A stretch of 64,000 bases of DNA from Solen grandis. Taxonomy: Eukaryota > Mollusca > Bivalvia > Adapedonta > Solenidae. The translations under genes and the position numbers were made by a program. Of the stretch, positions 24,723 to 35,869 are shown in pieces. The stretch is from the NCBI GenBank assembly GCA_021229015.1, contig CM037791.1:1780103-1844102 (forward strand), read 5' to 3'. The notes beneath the pieces are model-generated. The model was not told where the DNA came from and made no database searches. It was given only the letters and a program-made list of their open reading frames with translations. The number at the start of each line of letters is the position of its first letter. Position 1 is the first letter of the stretch.

Positions 24723-25199
24723 TGAAACATATATCACCAGCCTATCTTAAATTTTAAGAGATTTAGCTGAAGACAAAGGTAAATGATACTAAAAGTAAAG
24801 GGCCATTCTCCAAAATTTATTATAACATCTTTTACAATTTGTCAATAACTTAAGCATATATCATCAGCCTATCTTAAATAAGATCAAAGTAACACTGTGG
24901 ATATAATTTTCCAAAAAGAGCAAATACTCTGAAGAGAAGAGCTCTCCTTGGAATATTTTTTGCAACATCAGACTAATTTAATAGGAACAATGTGATGCTG
25001 CAGATTTTCTCTTTTTTTTTATAAAAAAAATAAGGGCACTAACTGTGAAAGGAAACGAGGTTCTAATAGAAAAATTTGCTCGCGACACATTGTCTCCAAG
25101 TCATTGATACATGTACCAAATATCATCAGCTAAATTTAAATATAAAGAGAATTGCTCTGGGAAAGGAAGACAATATTTTAACAATGGACAATAACTAAG
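24723..25199. repeat. Degenerate tandem units (ATCATCAGCCTATCTTAAA)
   Basis: CATATATCACCAGCCTATCT (24729), CATATATCATCAGCCTATCT (24855) and ATATCATCAGCTAAATTTAA (25120) recur at 126 and about 265 bp. These look like a decayed core array of another element of the same kind, with no recognisable ends. Confidence 0.5.
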
Positions 25200-25397
25200 A
25201 ACAAGAGCTGTCCGAAAGACAGCATGCTCGACTATTCGGGTATTTGATAGTGACGCAATACCATTGTATTAAAGCAGTATTAAAATAATTTATGTGACTC
25301 AATTTAGCAGCATATTCTCTTTAATTCTCAGTAAAACTAGGTCATAATTCGAAAAAAAAAAATCAAGGAAAAGTTCATCTTTCGGACAGCTCTTGTT
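25200..25397. repeat. Head-to-head left ends: perfect 19 bp inverted repeat
   Basis: AACAAGAGCTGTCCGAAAG at 25200-25218 is repeated exactly on the opposite strand at 25379-25397. The pair bounds 198 bp. Both are left termini of the GCTGTC family facing inward. Confidence 0.9.
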
Positions 25398-26419
25398 AAA
25401 TTAAATATTATTTAAATTAATATATAATAGTTATTGTATTAAAAAAAAAAAAGTTAATGCAATTTTTTAATTTTCTATAATTAATTAATTAAATGTAATT
25501 AATTAAATTAATTAAAATTTTAGTTCTGCAGGTTTGGTTCATGTCTGGGATGACTTGTGTGAAGTTTAAATCCAATACACCAAGGGGTTACTGAATAATG
25601 ACATTAATTAAGTTGCAAAAAACTTTAATGAAAAAATGTTAATGCAAATTTCTAAGTCGAAAAAGGCCCATGATTTAAGTAAAATTCTAGCAAGAGTTGT
25701 TCAACTTGGTTCTGCAGGTCCATTTTATGTTTAGGAAGACTTGTATGAAGTTTAAATCTAATACACCAAGTGCTAACTGAGTAATAATATTAACTTAGTT
25801 GCAGAAAAACTTTAACCAAAAATGTTAACAATTTTCTAAGTCGAAAAAGGTCCATAATTTGAGTAAAATTCTAGCAAGAGTTGTTCATCTTGGTTCTGCA
25901 GGTCCATTTCATGTTTAGGAAGACTTGTGTGAAGTTTAAATCCAATACACCAAGTGCTTACTGAGTAATAATATTACCTTAGTTGCAGAAAAACTTTAAC
26001 CAAAAATGTTAACGCAAATTTCTAAGTCGAAAAAGGCCCATAATTTGAGTAAAATTCTAGCAAGTGTTGTTCATCTTGGTTCTACAGGTCCATTTCATGC
26101 CTAGGAAGACTTGTGTGAAGTTTAAATCCAATACACCAAGGGGTTACTGAATAATGACATTAATTTAGTTGCAAAAAACTTTAACCAAAAATGTTAACGC
26201 AAATTTCTAAGTCGAAAAAGGCCCATAATTTAAGTAAAATTCAATCAAGAGTTGTCCCTCTTGGTTCTCTAGGTTTGTTTTGTGCCTAGAAAGACTTGTG
26301 TGAAGATTGATTGCAATACACCTACTGGTTTCTTAGATATGACTGCCAACGCCGACGCTGACGCCGACGCCGGGGCGAGTAGAATAGCTCTCATATTCTC
26401 CGAATAGTCGAGCTAAAAA
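25200..26419 (+). mobile_element. Helentron-like element, GCTGTC family, both ends present
   Basis: The left end is AACAAGAG, the hairpin GCTGTCcgaaaGACAGC and the word GCTCGACTATTCGG (25227-25240). Core units of about 180 bp follow (TTCTGCAGGT or variant near 25527, 25708, 25893, 26069, 26261; each with GACTTGTGTGAAGTTTAAAT). An ACGCCGACG microsatellite comes at about 26348-26372. The terminal hairpin ends with CCGAATAGTCGAGC, an exact 14 bp complement of the left word, then TAAAAA. A second, inverted left end sits at 25379-25397, so the copy may be composite. Non-coding. Confidence 0.8.
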
Positions 26420-28360
26420 GGGGCAATAGAGGGCAGAGTGCAATACACCTAGTTATAACATTTCAGGCAACTTGATTTGACCTGGTTACCTTCAGCAGTA
26501 ACCAATGTTAAATATCGGGTACAATAAGTGTTCAAAGTTTTTATACAGCTTATAATTAAAAGTAAATAAGTCAAACATCTGGAGGCCTCATTTTCCAGAA
26601 TTGCAGGAAAGAACCATGAGATTATCATTAGGAAAAAATATTTTTGAACACTAGCTCCAGGAGAAAGATTCTGAATTTAAGTACATGTATATATAGAGAG
26701 AGTACATACAGAAACTAGCTGCCTCCACTTAAGACATCATTTTTCAAAGGATCAAACTCATTTTAACAATGTGGTATATGAGTGACCATTTGTGCCAAAT
26801 GAAATTAAAATCTGACCATTAGTTACAATGATTTTTTTTATAAATATATACATGTTAAACAGTATGATTATTAGGAAACTAGCCAACCATCTGGTGCTCC
26901 ATTTTTTAAGGAATAAACTTCAAGTAAGCAATTATGGTAGAAGGCAATGAGGTAACCATTTGTGCAAATTGAAATTAAATTTTGACAAGGTTTTAAGGGT
27001 TTTGACAGTAGATAGTCATGAGGTGGCAATTTGTAACTGATGAAATTGAATTATTCTGGCTCTTTGTTTCAGGGAACAGCTTTTTAAAAAATTTTAAAAT
27101 CAAATTTTGTTGGTTTCCACTGCAAACGACAAATGGGCATCTCACAAGCAGTTTCAGAAGATATACCTTTTAAAGCAAATTGTTGCCATCAGAAGATGGG
27201 ACACAAGGTGATCAGAATAGCTCACCTTCGGCTTGATGTGCTATGTTGAACTAAGAATGGTTATGATCAGGATACATCGTTTTAAGTTATTGATTGTGTT
27301 ATTTCAATTATTTTAAGAAGCAGTTTTGGTCCATTAAAAAAAAAAAAGAAGAAAGAAATCAAATTGGAAACAAACTGATGTGCTTACACTTTAGAAAGGA
27401 TGACTGACAATCTGGAATGACAGTCTCCCATATTTTCTCCTCAATAAACAAATCTATAAGTTCAAAACTTTTTTTTTTCAGAGTTTCTTCTTACATTTCA
27501 GGGCATGAGATTAAATACCATTTGCTATAAGAACATTCATGAGAAACTTTTTAATCACTAGATCAATAAATAAGGGAATTTTAGACCTTCTAAACTTTTA
27601 GTTAAGAGAAATCTGAGTTGAAATGTTGTGAAATGAAAGCAAGGTCATTTTTTTATGAGGGTAAAATTAAAACATAACAAATCATCAAAATAAAACTAAA
27701 AGAAAAAGAGAAAATATAGTATAACGGGTTTGTCAGTGATTGTTGTGCATCCGTTCATTGGCAGTCAGGCACATATATACAGACCATTTCACTCTGAAAT
27801 CAGACGTTCACTAAGTCAAGAAGTCCTCTCTGACTAGTGTCACCAAGTCAATCTTCATTTTGGTATAACATTCCACACAGTGTTCAGTTGGGTAGTAAAC
27901 ATATGCATCAGATTTCCCACCAGTCACAGATTTGTCAGTTTTGTCACAAAGTATACCACATATATGTATTGCCAAACCCCTGATGAATTGGTCTATTGGT
28001 TGTTTGAGGTGTTAACTGCTGCTGAGGTGAACAGAATGCTGAATTTTGTCTTGAAAACTGGATAAAAGCTGCCCCTGGCCTTTCTTAAACACTTATGTAG
28101 CTGCCCCTGGCCTTTCTTAAGCACTTATGTATTGTCAGAGTCCAATTTACCAGGTTTTTCGCAGCCACTTCCATTTTCTATGTATTGCAAGCTGAAAAAA
28201 AGTCGAAAAATGAAGATAATTAGTTGCATATTCATAATTTTAAATATACAGTGTGTGAACATCAGTTAAAACATATAAATTAGAGATTCTAGAGATACTG
28301 GATTCACATACTGCATATTACTCACATTAGGGGATATATATATATATGCGGTGTACTACC
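26420..28360. other. AT-rich sequence, no gene seen
   Basis: Between 26570 and 27220 loosely similar blocks (AATGANNTNACCATTTGTGC..GAAATTAAAT) recur about every 160-180 bp. They end near 27225 with GATCAGAATAGCTCACCTTC..GTGCTATG, which resembles a decayed terminal hairpin of the GCTCACCT family. At 28068-28131 a 32 bp segment (AGCTGCCCCTGGCCTTTCTT...) is duplicated in tandem. A 61-codon frame at 27880-28065 has no recognisable domain. Confidence 0.4.
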
Positions 28361-28500
28361 GGCCAGGTTGCTCAGTCAGTAGAGCATTCGCCCTACAGGT
28401 GAAAGGTCCCAGGTTCAAGTCCTGGTCAGGCTACACATATTTCTCACCTTGTGACATAAGGTGCCAAACGTTTGACTGTGACATAAGTGGCAGGTCTGTC
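28361..28500 (+). mobile_element. tRNA-headed SINE, Val(TAC)-like head
   Basis: The first 72 nt (28361-28432) fold like a tRNA. D arm GCTC..GAGC is followed by anticodon stem TTCGC/GTGAA around loop CCTACAG (anticodon position TAC). The T arm is CCAGG-TTCAAGT-CCTGG. The acceptor strands GGCCAGG and TCAGGCT pair imperfectly. It continues into CACATATTTCTCACCTTGTG and repeated GACATAAG.GT words shared with the next copy, so it is a SINE, not a tRNA gene. Confidence 0.7.
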
Positions 28501-28624
28501 TAATTATGCCTACACATGGTTATATTTACCCAATAACTCCTAGAATTCAGGGACAAATTCTAAAATGAAGGGGGATAATGTCACAGTACTGATTACTCAC
28601 AATAGGGAAGAAAGACGTGTATGT

Positions 28625-28740
28625 GGCCGTGAAGCTCAGCCGGTAGAGCATTCGCCTTGTAAGCAAGAGACCCCGGGTTCCAGTCACGGTCAGGCTGCAA
28701 ATCTTTCTCTCCTAACAGTGACATATAGGTGTAAATAAAA
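28625..28740 (+). mobile_element. tRNA-headed SINE, Thr(TGT)-like head
   Basis: A 72 nt head (28625-28696) has D arm GCTC..GAGC and anticodon stem TTCGC/GCAAG around CTTGTAA (TGT). The T-arm region is CCGGGTTCCAGTCACGG, with loop and stem mutations. Acceptor pairing is GGCCGTG with TCAGGCT and is weak. The tail AATCTTTCTCTCCTAACAGT then GACATATAGGTG matches the copy at 28361. Mutated box B argues against an active tRNA gene. Confidence 0.7.
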
Positions 28741-29786
28741 AACAAAATGTATTGCAATAAAGCATTAAAATTTCATTACATAAATTGTTTCCCATATTTT
28801 TTTTTACTCATTATATACATTTTTTTTCCCCATAAATTAATTATACTCATAGCTGAACACAAAGCAGCTGTTATCTGAAATGAATTTTGATAGAATGAGG
28901 AATTTATTTGAAACCCCCCCCCCCACCCCCTCCTTCTTAGGTGTTTTTTTTTCTGTTTCAAATTATGTTATGTAAAAACTTGCACTAGTAAGCCAATATT
29001 TTCACAAATTTCACCAAATACCTTTTACTCTGCCTAGAAATACCGTAGCCATCATATTGTGTACTTTCATTTCTGGGATCTAATCAATAACATGAAAAAG
29101 GATATTTGTGTAATATTTCATAAACCTCTATCTTATGTAGCTTCGTAGTTACAATAAATATCAACTTACCGTGTATTGACTTTCAATGCAGTTGTAGATT
29201 TCAATTTTGTTCATCAAAATGTATGTAGGGCTTCAATTCGCTCTGCTCCGTTTCAGATTATGAAAAATCTCGATAATGGTTTTGCACTACTCCCATTTCA
29301 AAACGATATTTATCAAATTGACATGAACTTGTAAATTTCAGTTTATAATTAAAATCGATAGCGTGTGTTATTATGATGAAATGGACATTTTGATAATGTT
29401 AATAAAAATAATCTCTAATCATGTTAAAAATAGAATGGGATATGAAAGGATCAATTCCGCATTGCTACATGTTTTGCCTTTATTTTCAGCATTGAATACA
29501 ATTCATTTCTGGATTTTTTTGCGTATTATCCCTTTATTTTTTAGTTCAATCATGCTCCATCAATTCTAGGCAAAAAGTTCATGTTTTATTACGAAAATAT
29601 GCCAAAAACTGCAACCGAAAGGATTTATACCTCCAAATCCGGTTCCATTGACAACCTACGAACCAAATACAGTATGCCCGGCAGTGATCCGCCGTGCAAT
29701 GACTGGAGTTGCTGTGGAGATAATTACAAACAAATATTTTGACATCAACACAAAAGTAACTTGTAGTATACCATTACCACTATTGT
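28741..29786. other. AT-rich sequence with poly-T and poly-C runs, no gene
   Basis: A C-rich run at 28914-28930 and T runs near 28798 and 28820 are low complexity. Nothing coding is supported. Confidence 0.45.
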
Positions 29787-30575
29787 AACAAGAAAGTCAG
29801 TAGAACTGACAGATGCTCCCCGAAGAACGTCATTGTTACAAATAAGGCCTTGGTCAATGGGTGGGAGGATATGTTGAAATCCCCATTCCTAAATCATATC
29901 TTTCTCCTCATCATTTTCCAAAATTTGGAGACTTAGTAATTTTTTAATTTTTTTTTTATACTACTAAAAATTAAGTCATACATTTCAATGTGTGCTCATA
30001 TCAAAGAGGTTAACCAACACTCTTGACATATGACTGAATATTTGAAATAGTGTATAATGGCCTAAACAACAATTAGCTAACATGATTATGATTGACATTA
30101 CTAGCATATTGAATTTTGTGGGGTTTTGTTTAAATGATATCTCCTGTTAAATTAGGCAAATGACATGAATATTAGTCAACAACATGGTAGTAGGGGCCAT
30201 AACTCTTAAAAATTGAGGAACCAGGTCACGTCGACTATATGCGTATCTACTCTTGGTAATAAAGCTTCCCATAAGGTTTCATTGAATTCAAGCCATTAGT
30301 TCCTGAGAAATAGCCCGGACAAGAATCATGCAACATGAACTATAGGCCAAAAAGTCAAGGGGCCATAACTCTGTGAAAAATTGAGGAACCAGGTCACGCC
30401 GACGATATGCGTATCTACTCTTGGTGAAAATTCCAAATTTTTAATTAACCGGAAAAGGGCCTTAAAAAATTTAGGAATCGGATCATGCTGATATGCGCAT
30501 CTCCTCTTGGTAATAAAGCTTCCCATAAAGTTTCATTGAATTCAAGCCATTAGTTCCTGAGAAATAGTACATATT
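29787..30575 (+). mobile_element. Left part of Helentron-like element, GTCAGT family
   Basis: It starts AACAAGAAAGTCAGTagaACTGAC: the AACAAG start plus a perfect 6 bp hairpin, then GATGCTCCCCGAAG, the expected position of the subterminal word. Core units follow with GGGGCCATAACTCT and GAGGAACCAGGTCACG, and TCTACTCTTGGTAATAAAGC, near 30194, 30360 and, shortened, 30465. No microsatellite or terminal hairpin is seen, so the right end is missing. Confidence 0.6.
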
Positions 30576-31320
30576 GGGTGAAAAAGGAAAAATTCCAACT
30601 TAAAAACAACAATAAAATTTTCATCAACACCATCAACTCCCTGCAAAACAAAATCAAAAATGTCAAAATAACACACCAGCAACCCTCTGACACTATCTAT
30701 CTCTTTCACAAAATCTTTCATTTGTACAATCCCAGATCAATTAGATCCCATTGGGAAACATTCAGGAGTTAAAGCCTGGTAGTGGCACATCCATTATTGG
30801 TACAAAACATCGGCACAAGGAGTTCCCTTAAGGCTGTTCTCCATATCTTGATCTCTGACAACCATTTCAGGATACTTATCTCCTCTGCTATTTCCTGCAC
30901 AAATGTTGACATTTCCTTCTTCTCACATTGATTTGTCCATTTATTAACAGATGTAAAAAACTAATACTATATGCTTTATTTGTGTTTCAAATTTTTTTTT
31001 TAAAAAAAAAAATTTTTTAAAAAAATCCAATATACTGTAAAAATCATTTTTTTGTTGACATTAAATTTTATTGATTATGTAATTAAAGAAATTTCATGGG
31101 CACATGGAAATTAGTAAAATGAAAATTAGTATCCAATGAAAATTAATGATTTTACAGTAACATAAGAATGGTTCCATATTGGACCCATCTGCAATATCTG
31201 ATTTATTTAATTTATGGTGCATTTTCAATGTTATAATGAATGCAGTTGAATATAGCACAGAATCCAACATTTGACCTCAAATAATGTGCTCTAAAGATGC
31301 ACTGTATTCATTTGTGATGG
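30576..31320. other. AT-rich sequence, no gene seen
   Basis: A T9A10T6A6-like block near 30990-31025 is self-complementary low complexity. A 64-codon frame at 30578-30772 is unsupported. Confidence 0.45.
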
Positions 31321-31339
31321 AAAATGACTTGACTATTTG

Positions 31340-31475
31340 AGTTTATCATCGCTTCGACAGTATTTCAGTCATATAGCGACTTCCAGCTAATTACAGGTGG
31401 AGGAAGACCCTGAAAGCATGGAGGCATCCGGGTAGAACCACCGACCTACCGCACGCCAGCTGGAAGGCTTCCTCT
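31340..31475 (-). mobile_element. SINE family D, headless copy
   Basis: It contains TTCGACAGTATTTCAGTCAT, CCAGCTAATTACAGGTGGAG and the GCTGGAAGGCTTCCTC end, all matching 8279-8420. The tRNA head is absent. The break follows CTTCCTC, as in the copies at 43885 and 55190. Confidence 0.7.
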
Positions 31476-31751
31476 GATGGAAAATGATGTTATACTATTC
31501 TTTATGATTCATAAATTCTTCCTAAGAAGGCGTGCAGCTGATTTAATGTCATGAAATAAAGATTTAAATGTTTTCAAATGTTTTATATTACAAGAAGGAC
31601 GACTTTATCATAAAGCAGATGAGGTATAAATACTATATTTCACAGTATATTTTATGTTGTTTTTTTTCTTTGCAGAAGAACAAGTTTCATATAAGAGTTT
31701 GAAATATTATCATATATTATAAAATGATATATCATCAATCTTCCATATTAA

Positions 31752-31922
31752 GGTAATACATACATCATTAAATTGTGATCATTGTCCAGTAAGTGATTGT
31801 AGGAAAATTATAGTAAACGCAAGCCTTTATAGGCTTTGAGCAAAAAAGCCTATAACTCAGTGTCAGTGGATGCTTGCATCTGCACTGAAATCTAAATCAT
31901 TTACAGGAACATGATTATAAAA
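31752..31922 (+). repeat. Dispersed repeat (partner at 45622)
   Basis: GCAAGCCTTTATAGGCTTTG, AGCCTATAACTC and GTGGATGCTTGCATCTGCAC match 45690-45765 with few changes. The flanks (GGTAATA..CATCATTA, GTGATCA.TGTCCA) also correspond. Two copies in the window; nature unknown. Confidence 0.6.
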
Positions 31923-33288
31923 TAAACTTAATGAATTATAGAGATTAATAACTTTAACATTAAGCATTTGAAATATAAATGTATACTTCATGGTTAAATG
32001 ATATTATATTTCTTGGTAGAAGAATATTAAATTTCAAATAGGATTCTGGAAAGATATCATATTCTAAAGACTGATAATAAATCAATAGTCTTCCATATCA
32101 AATGTGATCATTATACATTACTAAGCATTATTACAATGTTTTTTTTCACTTTTGGGGGAATGGGGTCCGGGCCCATTTGAGGGGGGAAAAAAGCGCGCGA
32201 GCTAAAAGGGGAATTTTTTTACTCTATACATCATTAAGGCAGTATATTTTAAATTATTTTTTCATCTCTATTTGAATGATAAAACTGACTCTAAGTTAAC
32301 ACCAACACAAGCACTAGTATGCTTTAACTGTTTTAATAAAATTATGCACTTCATATATTATCATTTGTTGAATTGTGGCTTTGGGTGGCTTAAATTGATG
32401 TAGGAAAACAAAACTTGCACACAAAAAAAGAAAAAACAAGAGGGCCATGATGGCCCTGGATCGCTCACCTGGTATCATTAGGCTATGTAAAATCAAGTGA
32501 CCCCTGGGGAAGAGCCAATTTTTTAACAAAGTTGGTAAGAATCGACTAGACAATGCTACACACTACCACCCTCTACTTGGTAGAGGTCTATTAGCCCATG
32601 TTACATACCAAATATATAAACTCCAGACCTTGAAGATTTTTCTAGTTTTTTTTCTCCAATATAAGTCTATGTAAAATCAAGTGATCCCTGGAGCGGGGCC
32701 AATTTTGACCCAAGCATCATGATTTGAACAAACTTGGTAAGAATCGACTAGAAATGCTACACACCAAATATCTAAACTCTATGCTTTGTGGTGTCTGAGA
32801 AGAAGATTTTTCTATTTTTTTCCTATATTAGCCTATGTTAAATCAAGTGACCCCTGGGGCGGGGCCAATTTTGACCCCAGGGTCATGATTTGAACAAACT
32901 TGGTAGAGATCAACTAGACAATGCTACACACCAAATGTCTTAACTCATGCCTTGTGGTTTCTGGAAGAAGATTTTTCAAGTTTTTTTCTATATCAGCCTA
33001 TGTTAAATAAAGTGACCCCTGGGGCGGGGCCAATTTTGACCCCAGGGTCATAATTTTAACAATCTTGGTAGAGAGTCATAAGACCATGCTACATACCAAA
33101 TATCCAAACTCCAGGCCTTGTGGTTTCTGGGAAGAAGATTTTTCAAGTTTTTTTCTATATTAGCCCATGTAAAATCAAGTGACCCCTGGGGCGGGGCCAA
33201 TTTTGCCCCAGGGTCATATTTGAAAATTGTGGGGAGGGTCATAATTTGAACAATCTTGGTAGAGAGTCATAAGATCATGCTACATACC

Positions 33289-35869
33289 AACAAGAGGCCC
33301 ATGATGGCCCTAAATAGCTCACCTGAGATAAATAGGTTGACCCAAGGAACATCTGTACCAATTTATTTTAAAATCTGGCCAGCAGTTTTGAAGAAGATGA
33401 TTTTTAAAGTTTTCATATTTTTTTCTTTTTGTTGCCATGGCAACCAGAGTTCTACATGGATCAAGTTTATTTTAGCAGCTTTTGTGAAGGTTGACCCAAG
33501 GATCATCCCTGCCAAGTTTAATCTAAATCTGTCCAGTGGTTTCAGAGGAGATGTTGTTTAAAGGTTTCTCTATGTACATATAAGGCAAATAAGCCCCGCC
33601 CCTGGCGGCCATGTTTTTTTACGGATCAGAATAATTTTAGCAACTTTGGTAGAGGTTGGCCCAAGGAATATCTGTACCAATTTATTTTAAAATCTGGCCA
33701 GTGTTTAATTTTCTTTTTTTCTTGTTTTTTTGTTGCCATGGCAACCAGAGTTCTACATGGATCAAGTTTATTTTAGCAACTTTTGTGAAGGTTGACCCAA
33801 GGATCATCCCTGCCAATTTGAATCAAATTCTGTCCAGTGGTTTCAGAGGAGATGTTGTTTAAAGGTTTCTCTATATACATATAAGGCAAATAGGCCATGT
33901 TTTTTTACAGATCGGAATAATTTTAGCAACTTTGGTAGAGGTTGACCCAAGGAACATCTGTACCAATTTATTTTAAAATCTGGCCAGTAGTTTTGAAGAA
34001 GATGATTTTTAAAGTTTTCATTTTTTTTCCCTTTTTGTTGCCATGGCAACCAGAGTTCTACATGGATCAAGTTTATTTTAGCAACTTTTGTGAAGGTTGA
34101 CCCAAGGATCATCCCTGCCAATTTTAATCAAATTCTGTCCAGTGGTTTCAGAGGAGATGTTGTTTAAAGGTTTCTCTATATACATATAAGACAAATAAGC
34201 CCCGCCCCTGGCGGCCATGTTTTTTTACGGATCGGAATAATTTTAGCAACTTTGGTAGAGGTTGACCCAAGGAACATCTGTACCAATTTATTTTAAAATC
34301 TGGCCAGTAGTTTTGAAGAAGATGATTTTTAAAGTTTTCATTTTTTTCCCCTTTTTGTTGCCATGGCAACCAGAGTTCTACATGGATCAAGTTTATTTTA
34401 GCAACTTTTGTGAAGGTTGACCCAAGGATCATCCCTGCCAAGTTTAATCTAAATCTGTCCAGTGGTTTCAGAGGAGATGTTGTTTAAAGGTTTCTCTATG
34501 TACATATAAGGCAAATAAGCCCCGCCCCTGGCGGCCATGTTTTTTTACGGATCAGAATAATTTTAGCAACTTTGGTAGAGGTTGGCCCAAGGAATATCTG
34601 TACCAATTTATTTTAAAATCTGGCCAGTAGTTTTGAAGAAGATGACTTTTAAAGTTTTCTTTTTTTCTTGTTTTTTTGTTGCCATGGCAACCAGAGTTCT
34701 ACATGGATCAAGTTTATTTTAGCAACTTTTGTGAAGGTTGACCCAAGGATCATCCCTGCCAATTTGAATCAAATTCTGTCCAGTGGTTTCAGAGGAGATG
34801 TTGTTTAAAGGTTTCTCTATATACATATAAGGCAAATAAGCCCGCCCCTGGCGGCCATGTTTTTTTACAGATCGGAATAATTTTAGCAACTTTGGTAGAG
34901 GTTGACCCAAGGAACATCTGTACCAATTTATTTTAAAATCTGGCCAGTAGTTTTGAAGAAGATGATTTTTAAAGTTTTCATTTTTTTTCCCTTTTTGTTG
35001 CCATGGCAACCAGAGTTCTACATGGATCAAGTTTATTTTAGCAACTTTTGTGAAGGTTGACCCAAGGATCATCCCTGCCAATTTTAATCAAATTCTGTCC
35101 AGTGGTTTCAGAGGAGATGTTGTTTAAAGGTTTCTCTATATACATATAAGACAAATAAGCCCCGCCCCTGGCGGCCATGTTTTTTTACGGATCGGAATAA
35201 TTTTAGCAACTTTGGTAGAGGTTGACCCAAGGAACATCTGTACCAATTTATTTTAAAATCTGGCCAGTAGTTTTGAAGAAGATGATTTTTAAAGTTTTCA
35301 TTTTTTTCCCCTTTTTGTTGCCATGGCAACCAGAGTTCTACATGGATCAAGTTTATTTTAGCAACTTTTGTGAAGGTTGACCCAAGGATCATCCCTGCCA
35401 AGTTTAATCAAATTCTGTCCAGTGGTTTCAGAGGAGATGTTGTTTAAAGGTTTCTCTATATACATATAAGGCAAATAAGCCCCGCCCCTGGCGGCCATGT
35501 TTTTTTACGGATCCAAATAATTTGAACAATCTTGGTAGACACTTACCAAAGGAACATCTGTGCCAAAACATTTTGAAATTCAGTTGGTAGTTTTGGAGAA
35601 GAAGACATTTTAAGTTTTTTCTTTCCGTTGCCATGGCAACCAGAATTCCAAATGGAATTCAATTCTTTGAACAACTTTGAAAGGGGACCACCCAAGGAAC
35701 ATCCCTGTAAAGTTTTATCAAAATTGACCAAGCGGTTAAGGAGGAGATGTCGTTTGAAGCAAAATGTTGACGGACGGACGACGGACGGACGGACGACGGA
35801 CGGACGGACGACGGACGAAGACCGGTCACAATAGCTCACCTTGAGCCTCTGGCTCAGGTGAGCTAAAAA
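33289..35869 (+). mobile_element. Nested Helentron-like element with ~309 bp core units
   Basis: The left end is AACAAGAG, the complementary GGCCC/GGGCC-type hairpin (GGCCCATGATGGCC) and AGCTCACCTGAG. Core units of about 300-320 bp begin with AAGCCCCGCCCCTGGCGGCC or variants near 33591, 33885, 34197, 34517, 34834, 35157 and 35478. Each has the palindrome GTTGCCATGGCAAC (33431, 33732, 34037, 34357, 34678, 34997, 35317, 35627). A GACGGACGGACGACG microsatellite lies at 35769-35815. The hairpin AGCTCACCTTGAGCC-tct-GGCTCAGGTGAGCT and five A close it. The minus frames of 68-120 codons (for example 34719-35081) are reads through these units. It sits inside the element 32435-36334, so it is the younger insertion. 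Confidence 0.85.
33591..35442. repeat. 926 bp higher-order repeat (three core units, duplicated)
   Basis: Units at 33591, 33885 and 34197 share private variants with those at 34517, 34834 and 35157: TACGGATCAGAATAATTT with GGTTGGCCCAAGGAATATC in the first pair, and TACAGATCGG in the second. The trimer was therefore copied as a block. The first block has since lost about 27 bp near 33700 and GCCCCGCCCCTGGCG near 33887. Confidence 0.8.

Noticed and set aside
24171..24725. 184-codon plus-strand open frame
   Set aside because: It reads through about three core units (IFQSPKRAIYMLKY repeated every 55 residues) of a tandem-core element. No domain, start context or splice support.
27180..27250. Possible right end of another GCTCACCT-family element
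   Set aside because: GATCAGAATAGCTCACCTTC is recognisable, but the second hairpin arm and the A tail are missing and no left end could be placed, so it is only mentioned in the regional note.
28361..28432. Possible functional tRNA-Val gene
   Set aside because: Acceptor stem pairing is imperfect, there is no T-run terminator directly after it, and the tail is shared with a second copy at 28625, so it is a SINE.
34719..35081. 120-codon minus frame, nearly identical to several others at 33843-35401 and 59470
   Set aside because: The same core unit is translated repeatedly. The conserved peptide reflects repeat identity, not a protein family.
35833..35869. Hairpin followed by an A run, resembling a bacterial terminator on the minus strand
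   Set aside because: It is the conserved right end of the transposable element. The context is not bacterial.
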